Shown: positions 25,585-33,590, counted from the stretch's first letter. The stretch is 39,892 nt of DNA from Actinomycetes bacterium (GCA_029263035.1 JAJCYF010000057.1:1-39892); one strand, 5' to 3'. Made by a program: numbers and translations. The notes: a model not told the origin generated them from the sequence alone.

Positions 25585-25855
25585 AGACTCCCGGAGCTCA
25601 AACTCCGATTCCAAGGGAGCTAAAGGCGACAAGAAGGGCGGTAGGCCGCAGCGGAAGAAGGTTTGCTACTTCTGCAAGGAGAAGATCACCTACATCGACT
25701 TCAAGGATGTCGCAACAATTCGTAAGTTCGTTTCCGACCGGGGCAAGATTCGTGCCCGCCGGGTGACGGGGACCTGTGTCCGGCACCAGCATGAGGTGGC
25801 CTCGGCTATCAAGAATGCCCGAGAGGTGGCTCTGCTGCCGTACGTGGTCCGATGA
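25574..25855 (+). CDS. rpsR: 30S ribosomal protein S18
   Basis: The S18 core begins at RPQRKKVCYFCKEKITYIDFK and runs to REVALLPYVVR; S18 partners S6 on the 30S platform. A zinc-type CxxC and a later Cys are kept. The start is unusual: the best ribosome site in the region (GAGGAGG, 25561-25567) leads to a CTG at 25574, giving 93 residues with a basic, Ser-rich head. In-frame TTG 25556 and GTG 25541 or 25508 are alternatives without ribosome sites and would give longer heads. The CTG overlaps the ssb stop by 11 bp. The stop overlaps rplI as ATGA. Confidence 0.93.
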   Translation: MGRRDSRSSNSDSKGAKGDKKGGRPQRKKVCYFCKEKITYIDFKDVATIRKFVSDRGKIRARRVTGTCVRHQHEVASAIKNAREVALLPYVVR

Positions 25856-26328
25856 AGGTCATCCTCACCCAGGATATGAGCAATCTGGGACACAAGGGCG
25901 ACGTAGTCGAGGTCAAGGACGGTTACGCACGCAACTTCCTGCTGCCTCAGAGCCGGGCCTTCAAAGCCTCCAAGGGGGCTTTGAAGCAGGCTGAGACCAT
26001 GCAAAAGGCCAGGGCGGCGCAAGAAGCCAAGGACCGCGCACAGTGGACGGCGCTCGCCGGCCGGATCGGCGGAGTTCGCCTGGTCACCAAGGCGACCGCC
26101 GGGGCCGAGGGCCAGCTGTTCGGGTCGGTGACCACCTCGGACATCGCCGAGATGCTCACCGCACAGCTGGGCGAGGAGATCGATCGCCGCAAAGTGATCC
26201 TTCCCGATCCCATCAAGACGGTCGGGTCGCACATCTACAAGGTGCACCTGCACGCCGACGTGGTGGCCGAAGGAAACATCGACGTCCAGGCGGACGGAGT
26301 AGCGCCCGCCTTCGACGCCGAAGCCTAA
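25852..26328 (+). CDS. rplI: 50S ribosomal protein L9
   Basis: L9 bridges the two lobes of the ribosome near the L1 stalk. The N-terminal RNA-binding domain MKVILTQDMSNLGHKGDVVEV-KDGYARNFLLP is typical, followed by the long connecting helix and the C-terminal domain with LFGSVTTSDIAE and VGSHIYKVHLHADV. It has 158 residues including a short acidic tail. The ATG overlaps the rpsR stop by 4 bp. Last gene of the cluster. Confidence 0.97.
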   Translation: MKVILTQDMSNLGHKGDVVEVKDGYARNFLLPQSRAFKASKGALKQAETMQKARAAQEAKDRAQWTALAGRIGGVRLVTKATAGAEGQLFGSVTTSDIAEMLTAQLGEEIDRRKVILPDPIKTVGSHIYKVHLHADVVAEGNIDVQADGVAPAFDAEA

Positions 26329-26361
26329 CCCCAAGCCGCAACCCTTCAACAACCGCCTCAG

Positions 26362-26384
26362 CGGGCGCCTTTTCGGCGCGCCCG
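26362..26384 (+). terminator. Hairpin after rplI
   Basis: CGGGCGC and GCGCCCG form a 7-bp stem with a 9-nt loop 33 bp after rplI. There is no T tract on its 3' side, so it may be a partial or Rho-assisted terminator. A palindrome CTTCCCGG-G-CCGGGAAG follows at 26470-26486 with no clear role. Confidence 0.35.
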
Positions 26385-26549
26385 AACCTCGTCCCCGCAC
26401 CGGCTCGAATGCACGTTCCACCGCCGCGCGTCAAGGACAAAAGTTGTTTCGCGCACTGCGAAGTTCGCCCTTCCCGGGCCGGGAAGAGCCCGTGTATCCT
26501 GCGTCGGACCCCAACATGTTGCGCTACTAAGCAATAAGGCGCTACATGT

Positions 26550-26670
26550 TGTGGACAACGACGAGGAAAGGTTGTGAGCATCCTGTTGATTACCGACCGT
26601 AAGCTGTGGACAACGCCCGTAGATTCCTGGGGATTGGTTTATCCCAAATCCGCCGAATTCCGGTGGACAT
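26550..26670 (+). promoter_or_regulatory. DnaA-box cluster upstream of dnaB
   Basis: TGTGGACAA at 26550-26558 and 26605-26613 are exact reverse complements of the high-GC actinobacterial DnaA box TTGTCCACA, 55 bp apart and in the same orientation. A third, weaker site (GGTGGACAT, 7 of 9) is at 26662-26670, 57 bp further. Also here are an ACATGTTG repeat and the inverted pair GGGAT/ATCCC. The cluster suggests DnaA control of dnaB, or a DnaA-titrating site. Confidence 0.6.
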
Positions 26671-26681
26671 CCTCCATAATG

Positions 26682-26699
26682 ACCGAACATACGTTCGGT
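26682..26699. promoter_or_regulatory. LexA (SOS) box at the dnaB promoter
   Basis: ACCGAAC-ATAC-GTTCGGT is a perfect 7+4+7 inverted repeat. Its centre CGAACATACGTTCG matches the Gram-positive LexA consensus CGAAC-N4-GTTCG exactly. It starts 2 bp after a -10-like CATAAT (26675-26680) and ends 8 bp before the dnaB ATG, so it would cover the transcript start and block transcription when LexA is bound. Confidence 0.75.
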
Positions 26700-26707
26700 A
26701 GGAATTA

Positions 26708-28087
26708 ATGGCGATACGGCTAAGCGGTCAAACCAGCAGGACCGGGGCGGGCCCTGAGTTTCCCGGCCACGTGCCTCCGTACAACCTGGAGGCCGAGGAG
26801 TCGGTGCTGGGCGCATGCCTGATCTCACGGGAAGCCGTCGCAAGCGTGCTGGAGATCGTCAAGGCGGACGACTTCTACAAGCCTGCGCATGTCGAGATCT
26901 TCAACGCCATGCTGGAGCTGTACGGCCGGGGCGACCCCATCGACTTCGTTACCCTCACCGAGCTGCTGCGTCGCAGGGAGTCGCTGGAGTCGGTCGGGGG
27001 CAAGTCGTACGTCTACACCCTGGTCGAAACCGTGCCCACCGCCAGTTCCGCCGCGTTCTACGCCCGGATCGTTGAGGAGAATGCGCTTTTGCGCCGGCTC
27101 ATCACCGCCGCCCACGAGATCTCCGAGCTCGGCTACTCGGTCCCCGAGGACGTTGAGAAAGCCATCGACTCGGCGGAGGCGATGATCTTCCAGGTCTCGC
27201 AGAGAAGGGATGTCCAGGACTTCCAGCCGCTCAAGGACCTGCTGACCGAGGGCATGCAGATCGTCGAGAAGCTCTACGAGCAGGGCACGTCGATCACCGG
27301 TCTTCCCACCGGCTTCACCGAGCTGGACAACATCACCGCAGGGTTTCAGCCCTCCAACCTGATCGTCATTGCCGCCCGCCCGGCGATGGGCAAGTCGGCC
27401 CTGGCGGTTTCCATGGCCCAGCACGTAGCGGTGGAGCAGAACACGCCGGTAGTCATATTCAGCCTGGAGATGAGCAAGATGGAGCTCACCCAGCGCCTGA
27501 TGTGCGCCGAGGCCCGGGTCGACTCCAACCGCCTGCGCAGGGGCCAGCTGCAGGACTCCGACTGGCCGAAGCTGTCGCATGCACTCGGCCGGCTGGCGGA
27601 GGCGCCCATCTTTATCGACGACACCGCCAGCGTGTCGATCATGGAGATGCGGGCAAAGTGCCGGCGCCTGAAGGCCAAGCACGGCCTCGGCCTGGTGATC
27701 GTGGACTACCTGCAGCTCATGCAGCCCACCACGCGGAGCCGGGGCGACAACCGGGTGCAGGAGATCGGGGACATCTCCCGGTCGCTCAAGATCCTGGCCC
27801 GCGAGCTCGAGCTGCCGGTGATCGCGGTTTCCCAGCTTTCCCGAAACGTCGAGCACCGGACGGACAAACGGCCGATGCTGGCCGACCTCAGGGACTCGGG
27901 AAGCATCGAGCAGGACGCCGACATCGTGATGTTCATTTACCGGGACGAGGTCTACAACCCCGACTCACCACAGAAGGGCATTGCCGAGGTCATCGTGGCC
28001 AAACACCGAAGCGGCCCGATCGGCAAGATAGACCTGGCGTTCCTGGCGCACTACACCAAGTTCGCGAACCTGGCGCGGAGTCTGTAA
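26708..28087 (+). CDS. dnaB: Replicative DNA helicase DnaB
   Basis: Hexameric 5'-3' helicase of the replication fork. The N-terminal domain opens with PPYNLEAEESVLGACL; the RecA-like motor has Walker A ARPAMGKSALA, FSLEMSKMELTQRL, Walker B GLVIVDYLQLM and the sensor region LPVIAVSQLSRNVE with KRPMLADLRDSG. It has 459 residues and no intein, unlike many mycobacterial DnaB proteins. The ATG has a short TAGGA ribosome site. Upstream control looks elaborate: two DnaA boxes and a LexA box precede it. It follows the rplI cluster as in mycobacteria, but after a 379-bp gap. Confidence 0.97.
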   Translation: MAIRLSGQTSRTGAGPEFPGHVPPYNLEAEESVLGACLISREAVASVLEIVKADDFYKPAHVEIFNAMLELYGRGDPIDFVTLTELLRRRESLESVGGKSYVYTLVETVPTASSAAFYARIVEENALLRRLITAAHEISELGYSVPEDVEKAIDSAEAMIFQVSQRRDVQDFQPLKDLLTEGMQIVEKLYEQGTSITGLPTGFTELDNITAGFQPSNLIVIAARPAMGKSALAVSMAQHVAVEQNTPVVIFSLEMSKMELTQRLMCAEARVDSNRLRRGQLQDSDWPKLSHALGRLAEAPIFIDDTASVSIMEMRAKCRRLKAKHGLGLVIVDYLQLMQPTTRSRGDNRVQEIGDISRSLKILARELELPVIAVSQLSRNVEHRTDKRPMLADLRDSGSIEQDADIVMFIYRDEVYNPDSPQKGIAEVIVAKHRSGPIGKIDLAFLAHYTKFANLARSL

Positions 28088-28121
28088 GCGGAATGCCGGG
28101 AACTGGTCAAGGAGTTTTGCC

Positions 28122-28769
28122 ATGGGAGCGTTGATCCAAGCAATCATGCAGGGCGACGAGGCGACGGTGGCCGGGCTCGTGGAGTCGGATCGCCGGGTTG
28201 CCGAGGAAAGGGACGAGAACGGGGTCTCCGCCCTCATGCTGGCTCTTTACCGGGGTCAGACCGAAATCGCCGCAGTGGTCGCCGAGGCCAAGGGGTGGTT
28301 GGACGTTTTCGAAGCCGCCGCCATCGGTGACCCCGGGCGGTTGGAGATGGCCCTCAAGGAGAACCCCGAAGCCATCGGATCCTTCTCCGCCGACGGGTTC
28401 ACCGCCCTGCACTTCGCCGCCTTCTTCGGGCGCCGCCTTCCGGCGAACCTGCTCGTGCTGGCCGGCGCCGACGTCAACGCGGAGGCCCGCAACCCCAGCC
28501 GGGTCCGGCCGATTCACAGCGCGGTGGCCGGCCCCGACCCGATGATGGCGGAGATCCTGCTGGCCATGGGGGCCGACGTCAATGCCCAGCAGGAGGGGGG
28601 ATTTACCGCACTTCAGGCCGCGGCCAAGCAGGGCAACACCAAGCTGGTCGATCTGCTGCTGAGAGCCGATGCGGATCCCCGGATGGCCGCCGGTGACGGC
28701 CGCACCGCCGCCGATCTGGCCCGAACTGCCGGGCACGAGGCCCTGGCGGTCCGGCTGGAGGCTCGTTAG
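28122..28769 (+). CDS. Ankyrin-repeat protein
   Basis: A 215-residue soluble protein made almost wholly of ankyrin repeats. Clear units include DENGVSALMLALYRGQTEIA, DGFTALHFAAFFGR with GADVNAEA, MMAEILLAMGADVNAQ, GGFTALQAAAKQGNTKLVDLL and DGRTAADLARTAGHEAL. No signal peptide or catalytic domain is visible, so it is a protein-binding scaffold with unknown partner. AAGGAG lies 8 nt before the ATG. It follows dnaB by 34 bp on the same strand and may be co-transcribed. Its stop overlaps that of the convergent GH13 gene by 4 bp. Confidence 0.88.
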   Translation: MGALIQAIMQGDEATVAGLVESDRRVAEERDENGVSALMLALYRGQTEIAAVVAEAKGWLDVFEAAAIGDPGRLEMALKENPEAIGSFSADGFTALHFAAFFGRRLPANLLVLAGADVNAEARNPSRVRPIHSAVAGPDPMMAEILLAMGADVNAQQEGGFTALQAAAKQGNTKLVDLLLRADADPRMAAGDGRTAADLARTAGHEALAVRLEAR

Positions 28770-30442
28770 GGCAAAGGGGCGTCGGTCTTGCGGGTGAAGC
28801 CGGATATCCAGCGGTAGCCGTAGCCGGGAATCCTCACGTTCTTATCGGCGATCTCATCCCCGGGCCCGCTGGATGGGTCGGCCAGCTGCACCTGGAGGTA
28901 CTCGGCATCGGTGCCGGCGAGTTTGCATAGATTGAGGTTGCGGGACTTGTCCGACAGGTTGTGCACCACCAGCACCAGGTTGGTCTCCCAGACGAACCGG
29001 TGCGCCAGGACGTCGTCATAGCCGGTTTCCAGCACCTCGACCGGTCCGTAGCCCACCGCCGTGCTCTGCCTGCGGACCTGAACCAGCCGGCGCATCCAGT
29101 GCAGCAACGAGTCCGGGTCATGCTGCTGGAGCCGCACGTTTACCTGCTTGGGCCCGAAGGGCTCTCCGGCCACGGGGCGGACGAGCTTGAACGACTCTCC
29201 GTTGGAGAAACCGCCGGTCTCGGAGTCGGTCCACTGCATCGGCGTGCGGGCGGGGAGGCGGTCGTCCAGGGTCATGTTGTCGCCCATGCCAATCTCGTCG
29301 CCGTAGTAGAGCATCGGCATGCCCGGGGTTGAGAAGGTAAGGCTGTACAGCAGTTCCAGCCGCTTGCGGTCTCCTTCGAAGATAGGTGCCAGTCGCCGGC
29401 GAATCCCCCGGCCGTAGATGCGCATGTCCTCTTCGGGGGCGAAGGCTTCGAACACCTTTTGTTTCATCTTCTCGTCCAGGGTGTCGAGGTTCAGCTCGTC
29501 GTGAAGCCGGGCGAAGTTCACCCAGCCGCACAGCTCGGGGACTGCAGGCAACTCTGCGAAGTAGTCGTGAAGCGGCTTGGCGGACCCAGTGGCGACGCTG
29601 GCCATCAGGGCGCCGTTCTGCATGAAGTTGAACAGCAGGTGAAGCTCGTGTCCTTTCCCGAAGAACCGGGCTATCTCATGCGGCGGCAGGTTCGCCTCTC
29701 CAAGCAGCACCGCATCCCCCCGCCGGCGCTTCACGAACAGGCAGAATTCCTCGAGCCACTCATGGTGCGGCTCGTTCGGCTTGCCGCTGACCCCTACGGT
29801 TTCGATCATGAACGGGGCCGCATCGAACCGGAAGCCGGCAACCCCCAGCTGCAGCCAGAAGCGCATGATCTGCATGATCTCCTCGCGCACCGCCGGGTTG
29901 GCGAGATTGAGGTCGGGCTGGAAGTTGTGGAACCGGTGGAAGTAGTACTGGCCGGTAGTGGAGTCCTGGGTCCAGTTCCGGTCCTGCAGACCGGGGAAGA
30001 TGATGGCCTCGGCCTCCTCGACCGGCTCGTCCGACCAGACGTACCAGTCCCGGTACTTGGAGTCCTTCGCGGAGCGCGAATCGACGAACCACGGGTGCTC
30101 CTCCGAGGTGTGGTTGACGACCAGGTCGATGATCACCCTGATCCCCCGCTCGTCGGCGGCGTGGATGAAGGCCACGAAGTCGCCCAGCGTTCCGTAGCGC
30201 GGGTCGACGGCGTAGTAGTCGGCGACGTCATAGCCGTCGTCTTCGCCCGGGGTCGGAAAGAACGGCATCATCCAAAGGCAGGTGACCCCGAGCGACTGCA
30301 GGTGGTCCAGTCGCTCGATCAGCCCGCGAAAGTCCCCGACGCCGTCGGCGTTGCTGTCCATGTAGGTCTCGACATCCAGCTCGTAGAGCACGGCGTTCTT
30401 CCACCACAGGTCACCGCTCTCCAGCCGGATGCCGGTGCTCAC
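28766..30442 (-). CDS. GH13 alpha-amylase family, trehalose-synthase-like
   Basis: A (beta/alpha)8 glycoside hydrolase family 13 enzyme of 558 residues. The opening WWKNAVLYELDVETYMDSNADGVGDF is the trehalose synthase (GH13_16) style. Conserved regions are present: DLVVNHTS, nucleophile Asp in GFRFDAAPF, acid/base Glu in LLGEANL, and the His-Asp pair in FARLHDEL. So it should be active, probably as a maltose/trehalose isomerase or related transglycosylase. It lacks the fused maltokinase seen in some TreS proteins. GTG overlaps the LLM gene stop (GTGA), so both are co-translated. Confidence 0.85.
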   Translation of the reverse strand: MSTGIRLESGDLWWKNAVLYELDVETYMDSNADGVGDFRGLIERLDHLQSLGVTCLWMMPFFPTPGEDDGYDVADYYAVDPRYGTLGDFVAFIHAADERGIRVIIDLVVNHTSEEHPWFVDSRSAKDSKYRDWYVWSDEPVEEAEAIIFPGLQDRNWTQDSTTGQYYFHRFHNFQPDLNLANPAVREEIMQIMRFWLQLGVAGFRFDAAPFMIETVGVSGKPNEPHHEWLEEFCLFVKRRRGDAVLLGEANLPPHEIARFFGKGHELHLLFNFMQNGALMASVATGSAKPLHDYFAELPAVPELCGWVNFARLHDELNLDTLDEKMKQKVFEAFAPEEDMRIYGRGIRRRLAPIFEGDRKRLELLYSLTFSTPGMPMLYYGDEIGMGDNMTLDDRLPARTPMQWTDSETGGFSNGESFKLVRPVAGEPFGPKQVNVRLQQHDPDSLLHWMRRLVQVRRQSTAVGYGPVEVLETGYDDVLAHRFVWETNLVLVVHNLSDKSRNLNLCKLAGTDAEYLQVQLADPSSGPGDEIADKNVRIPGYGYRWISGFTRKTDAPLP

Positions 30443-31407
30443 CGGGCGCCTCCGATCCGGGGCAGCACCTTGTCACCGAAAAAGTCGATGAACTCCTCCT
30501 GGTTCCCGGCGACCTGGTGGACGTTGATGGTGGAGAAGCCCAGTTCGGCGTAACGCTCCAGGTTGTCGGCGTGCCAGGCGGCGTCGGACGAGATGTCGAC
30601 CGTCTTGACGACGTCTTCGGCCCGGATGAATTTGGCCGCCATATCGAAGTGTTCGGCCAGCCGGATGTCCTGCGCCAGCGGGCCGGGCAGCATGTTGCCC
30701 CGCCAGCTTTCCAGCGCCATCTTCTCCGCCGACTCGGTGTCTTCCGCCCAGCAGACGTGGACCTGCAGGAGCAGCGGCTTGTCCCCGCCCTGGTCGGCGA
30801 AAGCCTCGGCGATCGCTCGCAACTGCGGTTCGGGTTGGTTGACGGTGATCAGCCCGTCGGCCCAGGTGCCGGCCCACCTTGCGGTCTCCACCGACAGGGC
30901 GGCGCAGTACAGGGGAGGGGGCTTGGCCGGCAGCGACCAGATCTTCGCCTCGTGGACGGTGACCAGGCCGTCGTGGGTAACCCGCTCGCCGGCAAGCAGG
31001 CGCCGGATGACCGATACACACTCCGCCAGCCGGTCGTTGCGAACCGCCTTGGGGGGCCAGGGCCGGCCGGTGATGTGCTCGTTCATCGCCTCGCCCGAGC
31101 CGAGGGCGACCGAGAACCGCCCGGGGAACATCTCCTCCAGGGTGGCAATCGCCTGGGCGATGATCGCCGGATGGTACCGATCCCCCGGGGCGTTCACCAG
31201 GGTGAAGGGAAGGTCGGTGGCGTGCATGGCGGCACCCAGCCAGGCGAGGGCAAACCCGGACTCTCCTTGTTCGGCTCCCCACGGTTCGATGTGGTCGGAG
31301 GACTGCACCGCCTGGAACCCCGCACCGGCCGCACGGCGGGCCAGGGCCAAAAGGCGGGAGGGGGCAAACTGTTCGTGGGACGCGTGGTAACCAATCTTGA
31401 CGGGCAT
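30439..31407 (-). CDS. LLM-class flavin-dependent oxidoreductase, TreS-linked type
   Basis: A 322-residue TIM-barrel protein of the luciferase-like monooxygenase class. The start MPVKIGYHASHEQFAPSRLL, the segment AVQSSDHIEPWGAEQGESGFALAWLGAAM (seen in pieces) and FSVALGSGEAMNEHITG match the subgroup described as probable non-F420 flavinoid oxidoreductases (TIGR03885, from memory). Members of that subgroup are known to sit beside trehalose-synthase-like GH13 genes, as here. The cofactor, FMN or F420, cannot be fixed from sequence, and the substrate is unknown. It is the first gene of a two-gene minus-strand operon. Confidence 0.85.
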   Translation of the reverse strand: MPVKIGYHASHEQFAPSRLLALARRAAGAGFQAVQSSDHIEPWGAEQGESGFALAWLGAAMHATDLPFTLVNAPGDRYHPAIIAQAIATLEEMFPGRFSVALGSGEAMNEHITGRPWPPKAVRNDRLAECVSVIRRLLAGERVTHDGLVTVHEAKIWSLPAKPPPLYCAALSVETARWAGTWADGLITVNQPEPQLRAIAEAFADQGGDKPLLLQVHVCWAEDTESAEKMALESWRGNMLPGPLAQDIRLAEHFDMAAKFIRAEDVVKTVDISSDAAWHADNLERYAELGFSTINVHQVAGNQEEFIDFFGDKVLPRIGGAR

Positions 31408-31642
31408 ACCGAACGGTTACCCGCTGCCGCCGCCACCCAACCCCCGCCCGAGGGAGACCGGTCTTAACAAACCGATGTCCGGCCGTTCACGGATGCGTTA
31501 CGGGCTCGTTCCCCGGTTGTCACAAGCCGCTTACCGATGCGTAACCGCGGCTGCCTAATCTCGTGAACATGGACAACCCGCAGGCGCCGCCTGGACGGGG
31601 GGTCCTCGGGGACAACGGGCATTCGCCCAAAAAGGAGGCCAC
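31408..31642. other. Intergenic region between LLM and globin genes
   Basis: No gene is supported. GATGCGTTACGG (31492-31503) and GATGCGTAACCG (31536-31547) are near-identical direct copies 44 bp apart and could be regulatory. TAATCT at 31556-31561 is a possible -10 for the globin transcript. An open frame from GTG 31563 lacks a ribosome site. Confidence 0.35.
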
Positions 31643-31717
31643 ATGCACTCGACCACGGATTCCATTTGCGACCGCCGGCCCCGCCGCCGGCGATGTTGGT
31701 GCCGCGTTGGTGGTTGA
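31643..31717 (+). CDS. Possible 24-residue leader peptide
   Basis: ATG follows an excellent ribosome site (AAAAAGGAGG, 4 nt before the ATG) and the frame ends at TGA 31715, 33 bp before the protoglobin gene. The product is MHSTTDSICDRRPRRRRCWC followed by RVGG. It is rich in Arg, with a Cys-Trp-Cys cluster near the end. Such placement suggests a leader peptide whose translation senses Arg or Cys supply or controls the next gene. The ribosome site is much better than expected by chance, but a 24-codon frame alone is weak evidence. Confidence 0.4.
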   Translation: MHSTTDSICDRRPRRRRCWCRVGG

Positions 31718-31750
31718 TGCCCCACCGGGGCCTGAAAGGGGACTTTGAGC

Positions 31751-32860
31751 ATGGCAATGCGACGAGAAGATGAAGAGTTCGAAGGCACCACGCTGAACCT
31801 GAGCCCGCTGCTTATGCCGGTGGGCTCGACCGTTACTGCCGACTTCCACCCGCTGGCCGACTTCGCCGGTTTCGGAGAGTACGAGGCCATGGCGGTCGCG
31901 GACACCGGTGAGGACATCGCCTACCTGGCGGACGGACTCGCCGGCGACATTGCCGGCTACCTGGCCGAACGGCCGGAGATTTCGGAGCTCATGCGGTCCG
32001 TGCCCGAACCGGTCGACGTCGCCAAGATCAAGGAGTGGCTGACGGTCACGAGCCAGGGACCACATGACGGTGCGATGTCGGCTTATCTGCGTGAGGCGTC
32101 GCATCTTCCCGGGGGCGGGGCGACCTTTCCCGGGCTGGCCATGGCCCTGCCGCCTCAGATGCTGATCGCATTGGTCGGCTGGGTGGAGGGAAAGATCCTC
32201 GAGGCCCTCGCCGAGGTGAGCGACGAGAGCACGCTGACCGCAGTCGGCGGCGCCTGGATGAATCTGATGATGCTGCAGCTGTGCATCTTCGTCGAGCCGT
32301 ACCTGGAGGAGCCGACGGGGCCGATGAACCACTCGGGCGCCGCCGAGTTTCACCCGTTCGCGGACTTTGCCGGGTTCGGAGTATCGGAGAGCCGGATCCT
32401 AAAGGAGACCGGTCCGCTGCTGGAGCCGGCCGCCGGCGGGGTGATTGCGCTGGCGTACAACTACCTGTTGACCAGGCCGGAGTCGGCGAAGTACTTCGAC
32501 GAGGACGCCCACCTGGCCCAGCGCAAGAAGACGCTCAAAGCCTGGTGGATCCGCAGCACCACCCAGCCGATGGACGGCAAGTTCCACGACTACATGTCGA
32601 AGGTGGCCGACGCCCACGTGCCGGGCGGCGGTACCCATCCGCACGTGGTGATCCCCGCCGACCTGACCATCGCCCTCATGGGCTGGGTGCAGATGCGGGT
32701 GATGACCGCCCTCAACACGATCAGCCTGGACCCCGGCGGCTCGTACGTCTTCGGAACCATGGGCGAGCCGGCCGACACCGCCAACGTGGGCCGGGCCTGG
32801 ATGCGCATGCTGACGCTGCAGCTTGGCATCCTGATGGAGCCCTACCTGTCGAAGAAGTAA
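31751..32860 (+). CDS. Tandem double-protoglobin protein
   Basis: The 369 residues contain two homologous globin units of about 165 residues. Unit 1 begins ADFHPLADFAGFG (residue 30) and unit 2 AEFHPFADFAGFG (199). Both have the helix pair around AxxYL-LxxRPE, a WLTVTSQGP or WWIRSTTQP turn, a His before Pro-Gly-Gly-Gly (H118 in ASHLPGGG, H289 in DAHVPGGG) and a final helix with GWVEGKI or GWVQMRV. The histidines fit the proximal heme ligand of protoglobin and globin-coupled sensors, though I assign that by pattern. No output domain is attached. The ATG at 31751 follows AAAGGGGA; a TTG at 31745 is possible. A strong terminator follows. Confidence 0.75.
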   Translation: MAMRREDEEFEGTTLNLSPLLMPVGSTVTADFHPLADFAGFGEYEAMAVADTGEDIAYLADGLAGDIAGYLAERPEISELMRSVPEPVDVAKIKEWLTVTSQGPHDGAMSAYLREASHLPGGGATFPGLAMALPPQMLIALVGWVEGKILEALAEVSDESTLTAVGGAWMNLMMLQLCIFVEPYLEEPTGPMNHSGAAEFHPFADFAGFGVSESRILKETGPLLEPAAGGVIALAYNYLLTRPESAKYFDEDAHLAQRKKTLKAWWIRSTTQPMDGKFHDYMSKVADAHVPGGGTHPHVVIPADLTIALMGWVQMRVMTALNTISLDPGGSYVFGTMGEPADTANVGRAWMRMLTLQLGILMEPYLSKK

Positions 32861-32878
32861 CCGACCGCGCTCAATTGG

Positions 32879-32906
32879 GGGTCCGGGGAAACCCGGACCC
32901 TCTTTT
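32879..32906 (+). terminator. Terminator after the protoglobin gene
   Basis: GGGTCCGGG and CCCGGACCC form a perfect 9-bp stem with a GAAA loop, then TCTTTT. It starts 18 bp after the stop codon. Confidence 0.88.
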
Positions 32907-32932
32907 GGTGCGGGCCTGCAAGAATTCTCTGC

Positions 32933-33484
32933 ATGAAGCCCTGGCTGGTAGTCGTGTGCGGACCTTCCGGGGGCGGTAAGTCCTCGATCGCCGGGCGCCT
33001 GTCGGAACGCCTGAACATTCCGTTGATCGGCAAGGACGAGTTGAAAGAGGTGCTGTTCGACAGCCTGGGATGGGGGGACCGGGAGCAGAGCCGGAAGTTG
33101 AGCGATGCCGCCTACGAGCTGATGTTCCACCTCGCCGAAAGGCACCTGGCAACGGGCAGTTCGTGCATCCTGGAGGCGAACTTCCGGCCCGAAATGGCCG
33201 AGAGGCTGGCCGCTCTGGCCGAGACCGGCCCGTTAAACGCGGTGACCGTCCGCTGCTCCGCCGATCCGCAGGTGCTGCGGGAACGCCTGAGGCTCAGGGC
33301 CGAGCAGGGGCTGCGCCACCCCGGCCACCTGGACGCTGAGTTGCTGGCGGAGGTCGAAGGTTTGATCGGCGAGGGGTCGGTGGAGCTCGGGGGACCGCTG
33401 CTGGAGGTGGACACGACCGAACCGTCGAGGGTCAACATCGAAGAAATCGCCAGACGGGTCAGGGATTTGACCGGTCGCACATAA
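32933..33484 (+). CDS. P-loop kinase (AAA_33 / zeta-toxin-like fold)
   Basis: A 183-residue nucleoside-kinase-like protein. Walker A is GPSGGGKSS (residues 10-18); IGKDELKEVLFDSLGWG forms the substrate-side loop with an acidic pair, and ADPQVLRERLRLR plus RHPGH resembles the LID arginines. Small kinases of this type phosphorylate varied small molecules, including antibiotics and sugars; the substrate here is not visible. There is no toxin partner beside it, so a housekeeping or resistance role is as likely as a toxin. It begins 27 bp after a terminator and must have its own promoter. Its TAA stop lies in the A run that terminates the minus-strand RNA. Confidence 0.8.
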   Translation: MKPWLVVVCGPSGGGKSSIAGRLSERLNIPLIGKDELKEVLFDSLGWGDREQSRKLSDAAYELMFHLAERHLATGSSCILEANFRPEMAERLAALAETGPLNAVTVRCSADPQVLRERLRLRAEQGLRHPGHLDAELLAEVEGLIGEGSVELGGPLLEVDTTEPSRVNIEEIARRVRDLTGRT

Positions 33485-33584
33485 AAAAGGGACCTTGAAC
33501 CGGGCCAAAGCTACAGCGGTCCGCGGGAGGCGGGGGCGATTATGACCTCACTCCGACCCGGTTCAAGATCCGGTACTTGTTGCC
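33482..33584 (-). ncRNA. Predicted small RNA with C-rich loop, copy 1
   Basis: On the minus strand a GCCGATAT -10-like element (33591-33598) is followed by about 100 nt ending at an 11-bp stem, CTTGAACCGGG (33557-33567 side) with CCCGGTTCAAG (33494-33504 side). The stem closes a 52-nt region containing CGCCCCCGCCTCCCGC, including the anti-Shine-Dalgarno-like CCTCC. The stem is followed by GTCCC and six T residues, a terminator. No open frame fits. Start site is inferred. Confidence 0.5.
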
Positions 33585-33590
33585 CCATCT

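Noticed and set aside
26550..26613. Chromosomal origin oriC
   Set aside because: Only two perfect DnaA boxes, no AT-rich unwinding region and no dnaA or dnaN beside it. A regulatory or titration role is more modest.
29459..30553. 364-codon plus-strand open frame
   Set aside because: Antisense of the GH13 gene, which has all four conserved catalytic regions.
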